Shown: positions 18,530 through 27,088, counted from the first letter of the stretch. The stretch is 64,000 nucleotides of DNA from Hydrogenophaga sp. IBVHS1 (GCF_002127265.1 NZ_NFUU01000002.1:124001-188000); one strand, 5' to 3'. Notes: generated from the letters alone by a model not told the origin. Translations and numbers: made by a program.

Positions 18530-19654
18530 ATGAAACCCATTCAGTTGTTCGACCCCGCGTCGAGTACTTACACCTATGTGTTGTTCGACCAGCTCAGTCG
18601 CGAGGCGGTCATCATCGACCCCGTCGACGAGCAGCTCGAACGCGATCTGGCCACGCTTCAGGAATACGGGCTCAAGCTGGTCTGGACCGTGGAAACGCAC
18701 GCCCATGCCGACCACATCACCAGCGCTGGCCGGCTGGCCGAGCTGGCGGGTGCGCGCACCGCCGCGCCGCTGGGCTGCGGCATCGGCACCGCTGGTGTGC
18801 AGCTTCAGCATGGCGACACCCTGAAATTCGGCGCCGAGGTCCTGCAAGCGCTGCACACACCGGGCCACACCGCCGGCAGCATGAGCTTCCTGTGGCGGGA
18901 GCATGTGTTCACCGGCGACACCCTGCTCATCAACGGCTGCGGGCGAACCGACTTCCAGTCCGGCGACGCGAAAGACCTCTACCGCAGCCTCACACAGGTG
19001 CTGTTCGCCTTGCCAGAGGCCACCACCGTGTGGCCCGGTCACGACTACCAGGGCCGCAGCTTCTCAACCATAGGACAGGAGAAAGCGGGCAATGCCAGGA
19101 TCGCGGGCAAGACGGAGGCCGAGTTCGTGACCATCATGGACTCGCTGCAGTTGCCCAAGCCGCGCCGCATTGATGAAGCTGTGCCCGCCAACCTGAGTTC
19201 AGGCTTGCGCCAGGACGCCGATGGCGTGCTCCAGATGTTGCCCAGCCCGGCTGTGGGTGCTCACCAGGGCAGCTACGCCGGTGATGTGTCACCCGAGCTG
19301 GCCTGGCAGTGGGTGCAGGCAGGCGAGGCGGTGCTGGTGGATGTGCGCACCGATGCCGAGCGGGAGTGGGTGGGCTTTGTGCCCGGCGCGGTGCCGGTGG
19401 CCTGGAAACAATGGCCCGGCATGGCCATGAACCCGGAATTCGACCGCCAGGTCCGGGAGGCCGCGGCAGGAAAGAAGCTGGTGTTGCTGTGCCGCAGCGG
19501 CGTGCGGTCCATAGCGGCGGCCAAGCGGGCCACCGAGCTCGGACTGGAGGCCTACAACATCCTGGAAGGCTTCGAAGGCGACCCAGATTCCAACGCCCAG
19601 CGAGGTCACAAAGGGGGCTGGCGTCGGCGCGGACTGTCATGGCGGCAGAACTGA
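18530..19654 (+). CDS. Persulfide dioxygenase-rhodanese fusion (MBL fold plus rhodanese)
   Basis: A two-domain enzyme of 374 residues. The N-terminal part is a glyoxalase II-like metallo-beta-lactamase domain of the ETHE1 type with the metal ligands THAHADH, the HTPGHTAGS block and a GDTLLINGCGR segment; such domains oxidise glutathione persulfide to sulfite. The C-terminal part (about residues 265-365) is a rhodanese domain with the active-site loop CRSGVRS. In known fusions the two activities are coupled in sulfide detoxification. The ATG at 18530 is chosen because upstream sequence has no conserved character. No sulfide:quinone reductase is nearby. Confidence 0.9.
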   Translation: MKPIQLFDPASSTYTYVLFDQLSREAVIIDPVDEQLERDLATLQEYGLKLVWTVETHAHADHITSAGRLAELAGARTAAPLGCGIGTAGVQLQHGDTLKFGAEVLQALHTPGHTAGSMSFLWREHVFTGDTLLINGCGRTDFQSGDAKDLYRSLTQVLFALPEATTVWPGHDYQGRSFSTIGQEKAGNARIAGKTEAEFVTIMDSLQLPKPRRIDEAVPANLSSGLRQDADGVLQMLPSPAVGAHQGSYAGDVSPELAWQWVQAGEAVLVDVRTDAEREWVGFVPGAVPVAWKQWPGMAMNPEFDRQVREAAAGKKLVLLCRSGVRSIAAAKRATELGLEAYNILEGFEGDPDSNAQRGHKGGWRRRGLSWRQN

Positions 19655-19740
19655 GACATATGTCACGCGCGCGTTGTTGCGGCTTTGCGTCACCGCCTGT
19701 CGGCTGAAACAGCCGAAACTTGAGTCGAAAGCGTCACAAC

Positions 19741-19760
19741 CCCTGTCAATCCTGACAGGG
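19741..19760. promoter_or_regulatory. Perfect lux-box-like palindrome upstream of the synthase gene
   Basis: The 20-base sequence CCCTGTCAATCCTGACAGGG is a perfect inverted repeat, 8 bases each side of a 4-base centre. It fits the general lux-box pattern NNCTG-N10-CAGNN. It lies 62 bases before the start codon of the CqsA-type synthase, a suitable place for activator binding, and the locus encodes a LuxR-family protein. It is not followed directly by a T run, so it is a poor terminator. A second small repeat, CGGCTG-AAA-CAGCCG, lies at 19701-19715. Confidence 0.65.
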
Positions 19761-19822
19761 TCTGTGCGATTTTTCACGGATTTCTTTTTTCAATGGGGTT
19801 TTCTAATCGTTAGGGGAACTCC

Positions 19823-21079
19823 ATGGGAACGCTGGAATTGGTCAGAGAAGCCATTTCAAAAGAACCGCCGCTTGCCAAATCTTTGCTGCAACGCATCGAA
19901 AAGGACTTCAAGCCGCGCTGGAATGGTCCATGGGGCGGCAAATTTGTGCTTCACGGCTCCTCCCCGGGCCCCAACGCTGTGCGTCTGGACGGAAACGACT
20001 ACCTCAGCGTGACGGGCCATCCCAGCATCGTGGCGGCGCAGGTGGAGGCCATCACGCGCAGCAGCGAATTCGTGGTGCAGTCCGGCGTGTTTCTCTTGCA
20101 GCAGCACCCCACGCGTGCCCTGGAAATGTCGCTGGCTGAGTGGGTGGGCAAGGAAGACGCCTTCGTCTGCCAGTCGGGCTATTCGGCCAACGTCGGCCTG
20201 CTGCAGTCCATCGCCGACGCCAACACCCCCGTTTACCTCGATACCCAGGCCCACGCCTCGCTTTGGGAAGGCGCTCACGCGGCGCGCGCACCCGCCCACG
20301 CGTTCCGCCACAACGACCCCGCCCACCTGGACAAAATGATGACCAAGAACGGTCCCGGCGTGGTGGTCGTGGACTCGGTCTACAGCACCACCGGCTCGGT
20401 GTGCCCGCTGGAAGAAATGCTGGAGGTGGTGGAAAAGCACGGCAGCATGATCCTGGTCGACGAATCCCACTCTTTGGGAACCCATGGCCCGTCGGGCGCC
20501 GGCCTGTGTGCCGAACTCGGCGTCACCGATCGCGTGCACTTCATTTCTGCCAGCCTGGCCAAATCGGTGGCAGGCCGCGCGGGGTTTTTCACCGCGCCCG
20601 CCAGCATGCGCTACTACATCCTGAGCTCCAGTTTCCCCAACATCTTCAGCTCCTGCCTGCTGCCCCACGAAATCGCCGGTCTCAAGGCCACGGTCGAGGT
20701 GCTGCAGAAGGCCGACGTGGAGCGCGCGCGCCTCAAGACCATCACGGCCCGCGTGCGAGACACCCTGAGTGGCCTGGGTTACCCCATCCACCACGGTACC
20801 GAGCAGATCATTGCGCTGGAAGCCGGCACCGAGCCCGACACCATGCGCTTGCGAGACGAACTGGAAACCCGCGGGGTGTTTGGCGCCATCTTCTGTGCGC
20901 CCGCCACCAGCAGCAAACGCGCCCTGGTTCGCCTGACCCTCAATTCGGCCCTCACCGAGGCCGAGCTGTTGCACCTGGAGGCGGTGGCGCGCGAGGTGGC
21001 GCCGATTGTCAAGCCCTGGGACTGGCCGTGCGCGCGCCGCGCTCGGGCTCAGGCGGGTCCGCTGGAAATGGCGGCCTAA
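19823..21079 (+). CDS. cqsA: Alpha-hydroxyketone autoinducer synthase (CqsA/LqsA/JqsA type)
   Basis: A PLP enzyme of the alpha-oxoamine synthase family, 418 residues. CqsA and LqsA condense an acyl-CoA with an amino donor to give CAI-1 or LAI-1 type signals. Family features seen are LDGNDYLSVTGHP near the start, the VDESHSLGTHGPSGAG block that holds the PLP, and the Schiff-base Lys at about 247 in SASLAKSVAGRAGF. The order and the 418-residue length match the signal synthases better than biotin KAPA synthase or KBL. The decisive context is the adjacent LqsR-type regulator and CqsS-type kinase. The ATG has AGGGGAA upstream. A lux-box-like palindrome precedes it. The chain length of the signal is unknown. 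Confidence 0.88.
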   Translation: MGTLELVREAISKEPPLAKSLLQRIEKDFKPRWNGPWGGKFVLHGSSPGPNAVRLDGNDYLSVTGHPSIVAAQVEAITRSSEFVVQSGVFLLQQHPTRALEMSLAEWVGKEDAFVCQSGYSANVGLLQSIADANTPVYLDTQAHASLWEGAHAARAPAHAFRHNDPAHLDKMMTKNGPGVVVVDSVYSTTGSVCPLEEMLEVVEKHGSMILVDESHSLGTHGPSGAGLCAELGVTDRVHFISASLAKSVAGRAGFFTAPASMRYYILSSSFPNIFSSCLLPHEIAGLKATVEVLQKADVERARLKTITARVRDTLSGLGYPIHHGTEQIIALEAGTEPDTMRLRDELETRGVFGAIFCAPATSSKRALVRLTLNSALTEAELLHLEAVAREVAPIVKPWDWPCARRARAQAGPLEMAA

Positions 21080-22062
21080 GTGTCGTGAACCGCTCGACCG
21101 CCCTGGGCTTCCAGAAAATGCCGGTAGGCATAAATGGGCTGGGGCAGGTCGTCGGCGTTCAATGAGAAAACAGCGGCGGTGAGCACGCCATCGTCGCCGA
21201 TCGGGAACGACACGGCGGTGCGCACCGGCCCTCTCAATCCCATCTGCTGGTGAAGCTCGACAGCGGCCAGGCGCTGACCGGCGCGCACCGCGCGCACCGC
21301 GTCGAAGCCCAGCCCGGCCGAGCCAGCGAGTTCGGCAAGATCGGGCAGGCTGGACGTGGGTTCGAGCTGCAGCCAGTGGCACTGGCCCGTGGAGTCGAGG
21401 CCGATCAAGCCAAATGGCTCGCCCAGCACCACGTATTCCACCCAGTGCTGCTCGGTGTAGGCGCGCAGGGCCTGCGCCACCGAAGGAATCTGCAGCATGG
21501 ACTGCTGCGCCGGCCGCAGCGCGGCGCGCCACAAGGTGTTCAGGCGCGGATGTGGCGTTTGCGACAGCTTGCGCAGCACCCCCAGCAAATGGCGGGTGAT
21601 GTCGGTGGTCTGCTTGGGCACGAACTGGTCGATCAGACCGTTGTTGAACGCCTGGATGGCGATCTGTTCATCGGCCTGGCCGGTGAGCAGCACGCGTGAG
21701 CCCGGCCAGTCCAGCAAAGTATTGAGGACCTTCAGTCCGTCGGTGCCCGGCATGGCGTAGTCGACCACGCAGGTCTGGGCGAGTTCGTAGCGCGAGGCAT
21801 TGATGGCCCAGTAGCGCAGCACCTGGGGCAACAGCGGCTGTCCCTGGCGCCAGCGTTCAATCATCTGCAGCTGCGCCATCGCATCTGCCTCCCATCGCGC
21901 GGGTTCGTTCTGCATCCGCGTGAAGAAGCCGGAAGGACGGGAGTACAGCTCGACCTGCCAGTGGGCTGGAATGACCATCCCAAGCATTTCGAGGTAGTCG
22001 GTGTCGTCGTCCAGGAAGAGAATTCCCCCCGGTCGGTGAAAAAGTGAAATCGTGAGTGCCAT
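21076..22062 (-). CDS. lqsR: LqsR-type response regulator
   Basis: A 328-residue protein with an N-terminal receiver domain. The acidic cluster LFLDDDTD lies at residues 17-20, the phosphoacceptor Asp is at about 101 in CVVDYAMPGTDG, the Thr is in LLTGQAD and the Lys in FVPKQ. The gap from the acidic cluster to the phospho-Asp is about 80 residues rather than the usual 45, because of a helical insertion around 50-95. The C-terminal part has no DNA-binding motif that I recognise. In Legionella LqsR and Janthinobacterium JqsR a similar receiver with a novel output is partner to the alpha-hydroxyketone kinase. The ATG at 22062 lies 8 bases after the kinase stop, so the two are cotranscribed. It converges with cqsA, overlapping by four bases. 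Confidence 0.8.
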   Translation of the reverse strand: MALTISLFHRPGGILFLDDDTDYLEMLGMVIPAHWQVELYSRPSGFFTRMQNEPARWEADAMAQLQMIERWRQGQPLLPQVLRYWAINASRYELAQTCVVDYAMPGTDGLKVLNTLLDWPGSRVLLTGQADEQIAIQAFNNGLIDQFVPKQTTDITRHLLGVLRKLSQTPHPRLNTLWRAALRPAQQSMLQIPSVAQALRAYTEQHWVEYVVLGEPFGLIGLDSTGQCHWLQLEPTSSLPDLAELAGSAGLGFDAVRAVRAGQRLAAVELHQQMGLRGPVRTAVSFPIGDDGVLTAAVFSLNADDLPQPIYAYRHFLEAQGGRAVHDT

Positions 22063-22069
22063 GTTGTCG

Positions 22070-23374
22070 TCAGCCTGGTGCAACCTCGGTCGGGTCGGCG
22101 GGGTTGTTGAGCGGCAGGTCGATCATGAAGACCGCGCCGAGTCCGGGTTCTGAGTGCACGCTGAGCCGGCCATGGGCCGTCTCCACCACGTTTTTGCAGA
22201 AGGTCAGGCCCAGGCCATTCCCGGCGCCCGCCTGGGTTGAGAAGAAGGGTTCAAATATCCGCTGCTGCTGTTCGTGCGTGATGCCGATGCCGTCGTCCGA
22301 CACCGCGATCCGGCCTTTGCCGTGATGGATGCCCACATCAACGCGCAAGTCGCCCGGGCTGGGCGCGTTGCTGGCGGCAGCAAGGGCATGCAGCGCGTTC
22401 TTCATGAGGTTGGTCAGCACTTGGGCGAACAACGGACGCGAAGCAAGAAAGCAGAAATCGTGCTGTATGTGCACCTGCACGCAGTCGCGCTCGCGAGAAG
22501 AGCGGTAAGGGTACTGGTTCACCACCTCCTGAACGAGTTCGGCCGCCATGATGGCGGACTGCTCTCGCGGCAGCCGCATGAGCTGCGCGTTGGAGATCTG
22601 CGTGTCGATCTGCCGGTTCATGCTGCGAACCAGGTTCTGCAGCCGCGTGGCCAGTTCGTCGAGTTTTTTGCGCTTGGCCTCCGGCACATCGTGCTGCACC
22701 AGGTTGCGCAGCACGTCGCCCATGAGGTTGACCGTGGCCAGCGGTGTGCGCAGTTCATGGGCCATCACGCCCATGGTGCTCAGGGTGTTGAGCAGGCGAG
22801 CGCGGCGCAGGTTGGCACTGGAGAAGCCGAGCATCAGACCCATCAGCCAGGCGAAGACGATCACCACGGTATTGGCCAGGGGTTGTTCGATGGCGTGTGT
22901 CGAGCCACTGAGGAATTCAGCGGATACCCATCCCGCTGTACCACCCGATATCAACCCGAGCGTGGCCAGCCGCCAATCGGTAGCGTGGTAATAGATCAGG
23001 ATCATGGCCGCCACGCTGGCCACCCAGGCCGCGTTGCCGCCATTCATCCAGTACATCCAGGTGAAGAACCACGGCAGCTGAATCCAGGTGGCAATGGTGA
23101 ACAGACGGCCGCTTTCGGTGGAGGTGGGGTCTCTGCAGGTCTTCGGCAGAACGTAAATCAGGGCCAGGAATGCCATAAGAAGGCGAGCCCATACGTTTTC
23201 ATAAGGTTGTGGAACCCAGTGCCCCCAGATGCCGTAGATGATGAGGTGGCCGGTGAACGTGAATGCGCCGATCCACAACAACCGATTCCTGGAAGGGTGC
23301 AGAATAGGCTCCATGGGGGCGTGGACAACTTCGTCCAGCAGCCACCGCCATAGTCGGGCTCTGGCGCTGACCAT
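22070..23374 (-). CDS. lqsS: Membrane sensor kinase of the LqsS/CqsS type
   Basis: A 434-residue histidine kinase. About six hydrophobic segments fill residues 28-190 with short loops and no large periplasmic domain, as in CqsS and LqsS. The dimerisation/phosphoacceptor site is His206 in MAHELRTPLATV. The catalytic domain shows the N box LMKNALHAL, the G1 box SDDGIGI and the G2 box GAGNGLGLTFCKN. It has no fused receiver; the separate LqsR-type protein encoded next should take that role. An upstream ATG at 23461 would leave only 27 bases to the divergent luxR-like start, so I choose 23374. It is expected to sense the ketone made by the neighbouring synthase. Confidence 0.85.
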   Translation of the reverse strand: MVSARARLWRWLLDEVVHAPMEPILHPSRNRLLWIGAFTFTGHLIIYGIWGHWVPQPYENVWARLLMAFLALIYVLPKTCRDPTSTESGRLFTIATWIQLPWFFTWMYWMNGGNAAWVASVAAMILIYYHATDWRLATLGLISGGTAGWVSAEFLSGSTHAIEQPLANTVVIVFAWLMGLMLGFSSANLRRARLLNTLSTMGVMAHELRTPLATVNLMGDVLRNLVQHDVPEAKRKKLDELATRLQNLVRSMNRQIDTQISNAQLMRLPREQSAIMAAELVQEVVNQYPYRSSRERDCVQVHIQHDFCFLASRPLFAQVLTNLMKNALHALAAASNAPSPGDLRVDVGIHHGKGRIAVSDDGIGITHEQQQRIFEPFFSTQAGAGNGLGLTFCKNVVETAHGRLSVHSEPGLGAVFMIDLPLNNPADPTEVAPG

Positions 23375-23467
23375 CCACAACCGGTCCAAAGACAATATGC
23401 ACTCCTTCGTTCGTCGGACACCTGCCGCGTATAGAAACTCCCATCCTGACCCAGATGGCATTGTCTA

Positions 23468-23484
23468 TGCAACAGGGTGTTGCA
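23468..23484. promoter_or_regulatory. Inverted repeat over the ribosome-binding site of the LuxR-type gene
   Basis: TGCAACA-GGG-TGTTGCA is a perfect 7-3-7 inverted repeat ending 4 bases before the ATG at 23489. In RNA it would form a hairpin with the purine-rich AGGG in or next to the loop. In DNA it could be an operator in the short divergent promoter region between the LqsS-type kinase gene and the LuxR-type gene. Which of these applies is not known. Confidence 0.6.
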
Positions 23485-23488
23485 AACC

Positions 23489-24157
23489 ATGACCTTGCCT
23501 GTCAACTTTGACAGTGTGGGCCTCGATGGCATTCTGGCCGACTGGCTGTGTGCGCTTCGGGAGCAGGGCGTGGAAGCGGTGCTGGTGCTCGGGCCCGATC
23601 CGCTCGGTGGCCGCGACCAGCGAGAAGTGCTGGCGGTGCACCCACCACGCTTGCTGGGCCCGGCTCAGGCACTTGCCGAGAGCGTTGATTTCGGTGCCGG
23701 CTGGCGCGACAGCGATGCCCCCCTCGTGGCCTGGCAGGATATTTCCAAATCGGCTTTCGAACAATCGAGCCGCTGGCGCCGCTTGTGGCTGGCCCACGGT
23801 TACCAGACGCTGGTGCGCGTGGCCTTCAGCCTGCCGGCCGGTCGAGCTTTTGAATGTTTCATGTTCAGTCCACGGGCGTTTGCCGATCGCTCCGAGGCCG
23901 CGGCACTGGCCTGGTCCGCATTCAACGTGTGGCCCATGCTGCGCCGTTCTATCGCCGAACAGCGCGTGGCGCTCAGTCCGCGCGAACTCGAAAGCCTCAA
24001 CCTTTCTTTTGAAGGGTTGACCGCGCGCGAAACGGCGCAGCGCATGGATTGCTCCGAGCGCACGGTGAATTACCACCTGGCCAATGCCATGGCCAAGCTG
24101 CAGACAGACAACAAACTGGCCGCCGTTCAACGGGCCTGCTGGATCGGCCTCATCTAA
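23489..24157 (+). CDS. LuxR-family transcriptional regulator next to the quorum-sensing genes
   Basis: A 222-residue regulator. The N-terminal 150 residues look like an autoinducer-binding-type domain: compact, Trp-rich, with [20 protein letters not shown] and [11 protein letters not shown] segments. I do not see a clear match to every acyl-homoserine-lactone pocket residue. The C-terminal GerE helix-turn-helix is clear: [11 protein letters not shown], then [20 protein letters not shown] and MAKLQ. The ATG at 23489 is preferred over the GTG at 23477. There is no LuxI-type synthase in the window, so it is a LuxR solo. It is divergent from the LqsS-type kinase gene; the shared gap suggests joint regulation. 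Its real ligand could be another small molecule or none. Confidence 0.85.
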   Translation: MTLPVNFDSVGLDGILADWLCALREQGVEAVLVLGPDPLGGRDQREVLAVHPPRLLGPAQALAESVDFGAGWRDSDAPLVAWQDISKSAFEQSSRWRRLWLAHGYQTLVRVAFSLPAGRAFECFMFSPRAFADRSEAAALAWSAFNVWPMLRRSIAEQRVALSPRELESLNLSFEGLTARETAQRMDCSERTVNYHLANAMAKLQTDNKLAAVQRACWIGLI

Positions 24158-24164
24158 GGACAGG

Positions 24165-24250
24165 TGCCCCCACGCTCCGCCGCTGCGCGGGTCGCTGCCC
24201 CCCGGGGGGCTGGGCCTGCCTTGGGGGCGGCCCGGCGGCTGGCCTTTGCC
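24165..24250 (+). repeat. Dispersed GC-rich repeat (family 1, copy B)
   Basis: The copy starts CCCCCACGCTCCGCCGCTGC, has the central palindrome GCCCCCCGGGGGGC and ends at CTTGGGGGCGGCCCGGCGG. It lies between the LuxR-type gene and coaX, starting just after the stop codon. Its blocks match the copy inside gor and the one before the two-component regulator gene. It could form a strong RNA hairpin after the LuxR-type gene. Confidence 0.85.
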
Positions 24251-24330
24251 CACATTCCGCTGCTGTCCTCCAGAGAGATTCATGTTGCACCGCGTCAAAG
24301 GCGCGGTCACCCCATGGTCATAATCCGCGC

Positions 24331-25101
24331 ATGACTTTTTTGGCCCTCGATGTAGGGAACACCCGCCTCAAGTGGGCCCTGTATGACTCTCCCCGCGTGG
24401 GAGCTTCACTGCTTGCCAGCGGCGCGCAGTTTCTTGAAAACATCGAATCCCTGCAGGAGGGTGACTGGCACGACCTGCCCGCGCCCGACAAGGTGCTGGG
24501 CTGCGTGGTGGCGGGTGATGCGGTCAAGCGCCGGGTCGAAGAGCAGCTCGAGTTGTGGGACGTGGTGCCGCAGTGGGTCGTTTCCAGCAGCGCAGAGGCC
24601 GGGCTGACCAATGGCTACGACCATCCGGCCCGCCTGGGCTCAGACCGTTGGGTGGCCATGATCGGTGCACGTCAGCGCCTGCTGGCCAAAGGGCTGGCGC
24701 GACCCTGCATTGTGGTCATGGTGGGCACGGCTGTGACGGTGGAAGCCATCGACACCGAAGGACGCTTCCTGGGCGGCATCATCCTGCCGGGACACGGCAT
24801 CATGCTGCGGGCACTCGAATCGGGCACCGCAGGCCTGCACGTGCCGACCGGCGAGGTGTGCGATTTCCCCACCAACACCAGCGACGCGCTGACCAGCGGC
24901 GGTACCTTTGCCATTGCGGGCGCGGTCGAACGCATGGCCGACAACCTGCGCCGTCACTGTGGCCAGGAGCCGGTGTGCTTCATGACCGGTGGCGCCGGCT
25001 GGAAGATGGCGCCGAGCATGTCCACGCCCGTGGAACTGGTGGAGAGCCTGATCTTCGACGGCTTGCTGGAGATCGCCGACCGCCGTCTCGCGATGGCCTG
25101 A
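24331..25101 (+). CDS. coaX: Type III pantothenate kinase
   Basis: The first enzyme of coenzyme A synthesis, phosphorylating pantothenate. The 256-residue protein has the ASKHA-fold features of Coa[16 protein letters not shown] at the start (phosphate-binding Asp in DVGNT), the [14 protein letters not shown] segment, [11 protein letters not shown], and the [15 protein letters not shown] block. The start is set at 24331 by homology-like sequence; the open frame goes back to 24049 but overlaps the LuxR-type gene and the repeat. No birA gene is fused or adjacent, unlike in some relatives. It converges with the wax ester synthase gene, with four bases between. Confidence 0.93.
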   Translation: MTFLALDVGNTRLKWALYDSPRVGASLLASGAQFLENIESLQEGDWHDLPAPDKVLGCVVAGDAVKRRVEEQLELWDVVPQWVVSSSAEAGLTNGYDHPARLGSDRWVAMIGARQRLLAKGLARPCIVVMVGTAVTVEAIDTEGRFLGGIILPGHGIMLRALESGTAGLHVPTGEVCDFPTNTSDALTSGGTFAIAGAVERMADNLRRHCGQEPVCFMTGGAGWKMAPSMSTPVELVESLIFDGLLEIADRRLAMA

Positions 25102-25105
25102 GGAA

Positions 25106-26674
25106 TCAGGTCCTGGCCCCAGCTTCACCCCACGGCAGCATCAAGGTCACGGTCAGCAGCCTTGCAAACTCCGGCTCGAACTGATCGATGATCTTTTGCG
25201 GGTCCGGGCACAGCGTGGTGTCGGCGATCACGCCGAACTGCACGCCACCGCCGTAGCTCAGGATCGACACGCCCAGGCCAACGGTGCCGGTCTGTGGCAC
25301 CCAGAACATGGTCTGTTCCAGCGTGGACCCGCAGACCTTGAGCTTGGTGGCCGGCCCTGGCACGTTGGTCATGACGGCTGTGGTCTTGCGCCCGAACAGG
25401 GCGAGCATGGCATCTTGCGCGGGCTTGATCAGCAGCCCGGCCACGGACAGCAGCCCGAAGGTCAGCAGCGGTTGCAGGCTGCCCTTGAGATTGTTCATGC
25501 GGGAGCGCACGGTGAACACGCGCTCGATCGGGTTGTCCACCCCGATGGGCAGCACCAGCGGCACCAGGCCAAAGCGGTTACCCAGCTTCCAGGCGTCTTC
25601 CATCGGTCGCAGGTTGATGGGCACCATGGCGCGAATTTCCTTGCCTTGGGTGTCGTCGCCCAGGTCGCGCAGGTAGGCGCCGATGGCCCCCGCCACGCAG
25701 CCCAGCAGCACGTCGTTGACCGAGCAGTTGAGCGCCTTCCCGATGGCTTTGACCTCGTCAAGCGGAATGGGCTGGCACCAGGCCACGCGCTTGGCGGTGC
25801 CCGGCTGGCCTTTCAGACGGGTGGGGGAGTCGTCTGGCATGAGCGCGAGCGCAGCCAGATCGCTCGCGAGCTGGCCGCCCATGCGCGCCAGTTCCATCGC
25901 CTGGCCCAGCGTGCTGCCCATGCTTTGCTGCGGGGCGGCCAGCATGGCGAGCGATTTTGCAGCCCCACCGCCCGCCGCTTCCAACGCCTTGGCCGTGATG
26001 TCGCCGAACGGGCGGATCAGGGTGTCGGCCAGCCAGTCTTCCGCGCCCTCCAGCCCCGACTTGGCCGCCGGACGGCTCTTGCGCTGGGGCGGCGCACCCC
26101 CGCCATCGACCAGACTCATCATGACGCTGATGAGTGCAATGCCGTCGGCAATGCAATGGTGGATGCGCGCGACCAGCGCCGAGCCACCGCCGTACTGTTC
26201 GATGAGTTCAAAGCGCCAGAGTGGGTGGGCGTGGTCCAGCGGCTGCATGGCCAGTTCGGCCACCCGCTCCTGGAGCGCCTCTTGTTCGCTCTGACCCTTG
26301 CGTCGATGCAGCTGGTAAGTGGCCACATGGCGCTCAAGCTGAAAGTCGGTGTCGTCTGCCCAATGCGCGCCAGCGGCGTCTTCGCGGGCAATTTGCACGA
26401 AACGCCGGTAGGGCAGCAGCCGCTCGCGCACGCGCTCGCTGAGGGCGGCTTCACTGATGCCGGGGCGCAGAATCCACACGCCCACGATCATCATGAGGTT
26501 GGAAGGGGAGTCCATGCGCAGCCAGGCCGTGTCGACCTTGCTCATGCGCTCGCCTTCCAGTCCGAGCGTGGTGGCGAGTGTCTGCTTGACCAGGGGCAGG
26601 GGGCCCGAGCGGGCTGGGCGAGGTGCGGTCTTGCGCACGGAAATGCCGCCGCCGGCGGCAACGCGTTGAACCAT
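25106..26674 (-). CDS. Wax ester synthase/diacylglycerol acyltransferase (WS/DGAT)
   Basis: A bifunctional acyltransferase that joins acyl-CoA to a fatty alcohol (wax ester) or to diacylglycerol (triacylglycerol). The 522-residue protein has the catalytic motif HHCIADG, which is HHxxxDG, at about residue 170, followed by the WS/DGAT C-terminal block NVPGPATKLKVCG. The first 40 residues are basic and low in complexity. The ATG at 26674 has GAGGAGC upstream. The gene is divergent from the acyl-CoA-binding protein gene, about 160 bases apart, and a fatty acyl-CoA reductase lies 11 kb away, which together suggest neutral lipid storage. Confidence 0.92.
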   Translation of the reverse strand: MVQRVAAGGGISVRKTAPRPARSGPLPLVKQTLATTLGLEGERMSKVDTAWLRMDSPSNLMMIVGVWILRPGISEAALSERVRERLLPYRRFVQIAREDAAGAHWADDTDFQLERHVATYQLHRRKGQSEQEALQERVAELAMQPLDHAHPLWRFELIEQYGGGSALVARIHHCIADGIALISVMMSLVDGGGAPPQRKSRPAAKSGLEGAEDWLADTLIRPFGDITAKALEAAGGGAAKSLAMLAAPQQSMGSTLGQAMELARMGGQLASDLAALALMPDDSPTRLKGQPGTAKRVAWCQPIPLDEVKAIGKALNCSVNDVLLGCVAGAIGAYLRDLGDDTQGKEIRAMVPINLRPMEDAWKLGNRFGLVPLVLPIGVDNPIERVFTVRSRMNNLKGSLQPLLTFGLLSVAGLLIKPAQDAMLALFGRKTTAVMTNVPGPATKLKVCGSTLEQTMFWVPQTGTVGLGVSILSYGGGVQFGVIADTTLCPDPQKIIDQFEPEFARLLTVTLMLPWGEAGART

Positions 26675-26833
26675 GAATGCTCCTCGGGTGCGTGAACCGG
26701 CTGGCTGGCCGGTGCCGCTGGTCTTGGGGTTGTGGGGCTATTGTGCAGACAGACCAGCCCGTAAGATAGCGGGACAGCCCTAAGCCCGGCGGCGATGAGC
26801 CGGGCGTTTCACTTCAAACCAGGAGCAACCTTC

Positions 26834-27088
26834 ATGGCCGATCTCAAGTCCCGTTTCGAAGCCGCCGTGGCGAATTCCAAGAACCTGAGCGAGCGGCCCG
26901 ACAACGCCACCTTGCTGAAGATCTACGCGCTCTACAAGCAGGCCACCGCCGGCGACAACGCTGAGAAGAAGCCGGGTTTTGGCGACATGGTGGGCCGCGC
27001 GAAGTGGGACGCCTGGAACGGCTTGAAGGGCACGGACAAGGACGGCGCCATGCAACAGTACGTCGACCTGATTGAATCGTTGAGCTGA
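26834..27088 (+). CDS. Acyl-CoA-binding protein (ACBP)
   Basis: An 84-residue cytosolic four-helix protein carrying long-chain acyl-CoA. It has the ACBP pattern: SRFEAAVANSKNLSERP, then LLKIYALYKQATAGD, then KWDAWNGLKGTDKDGAM with the conserved Lys and Trp. The ATG at 26834 has AGGAG ten bases upstream, which rules out the earlier in-frame ATG at 26795. It is divergent from the WS/DGAT gene and so may share regulation with it. A terminator hairpin follows. Confidence 0.93.
   Translation: MADLKSRFEAAVANSKNLSERPDNATLLKIYALYKQATAGDNAEKKPGFGDMVGRAKWDAWNGLKGTDKDGAMQQYVDLIESLS

Noticed and set aside
19741..19760. Terminator of the persulfide dioxygenase gene
   Set aside because: The stem is not followed directly by a T run; it stands close to the synthase start and fits an operator better. 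Not fully excluded.
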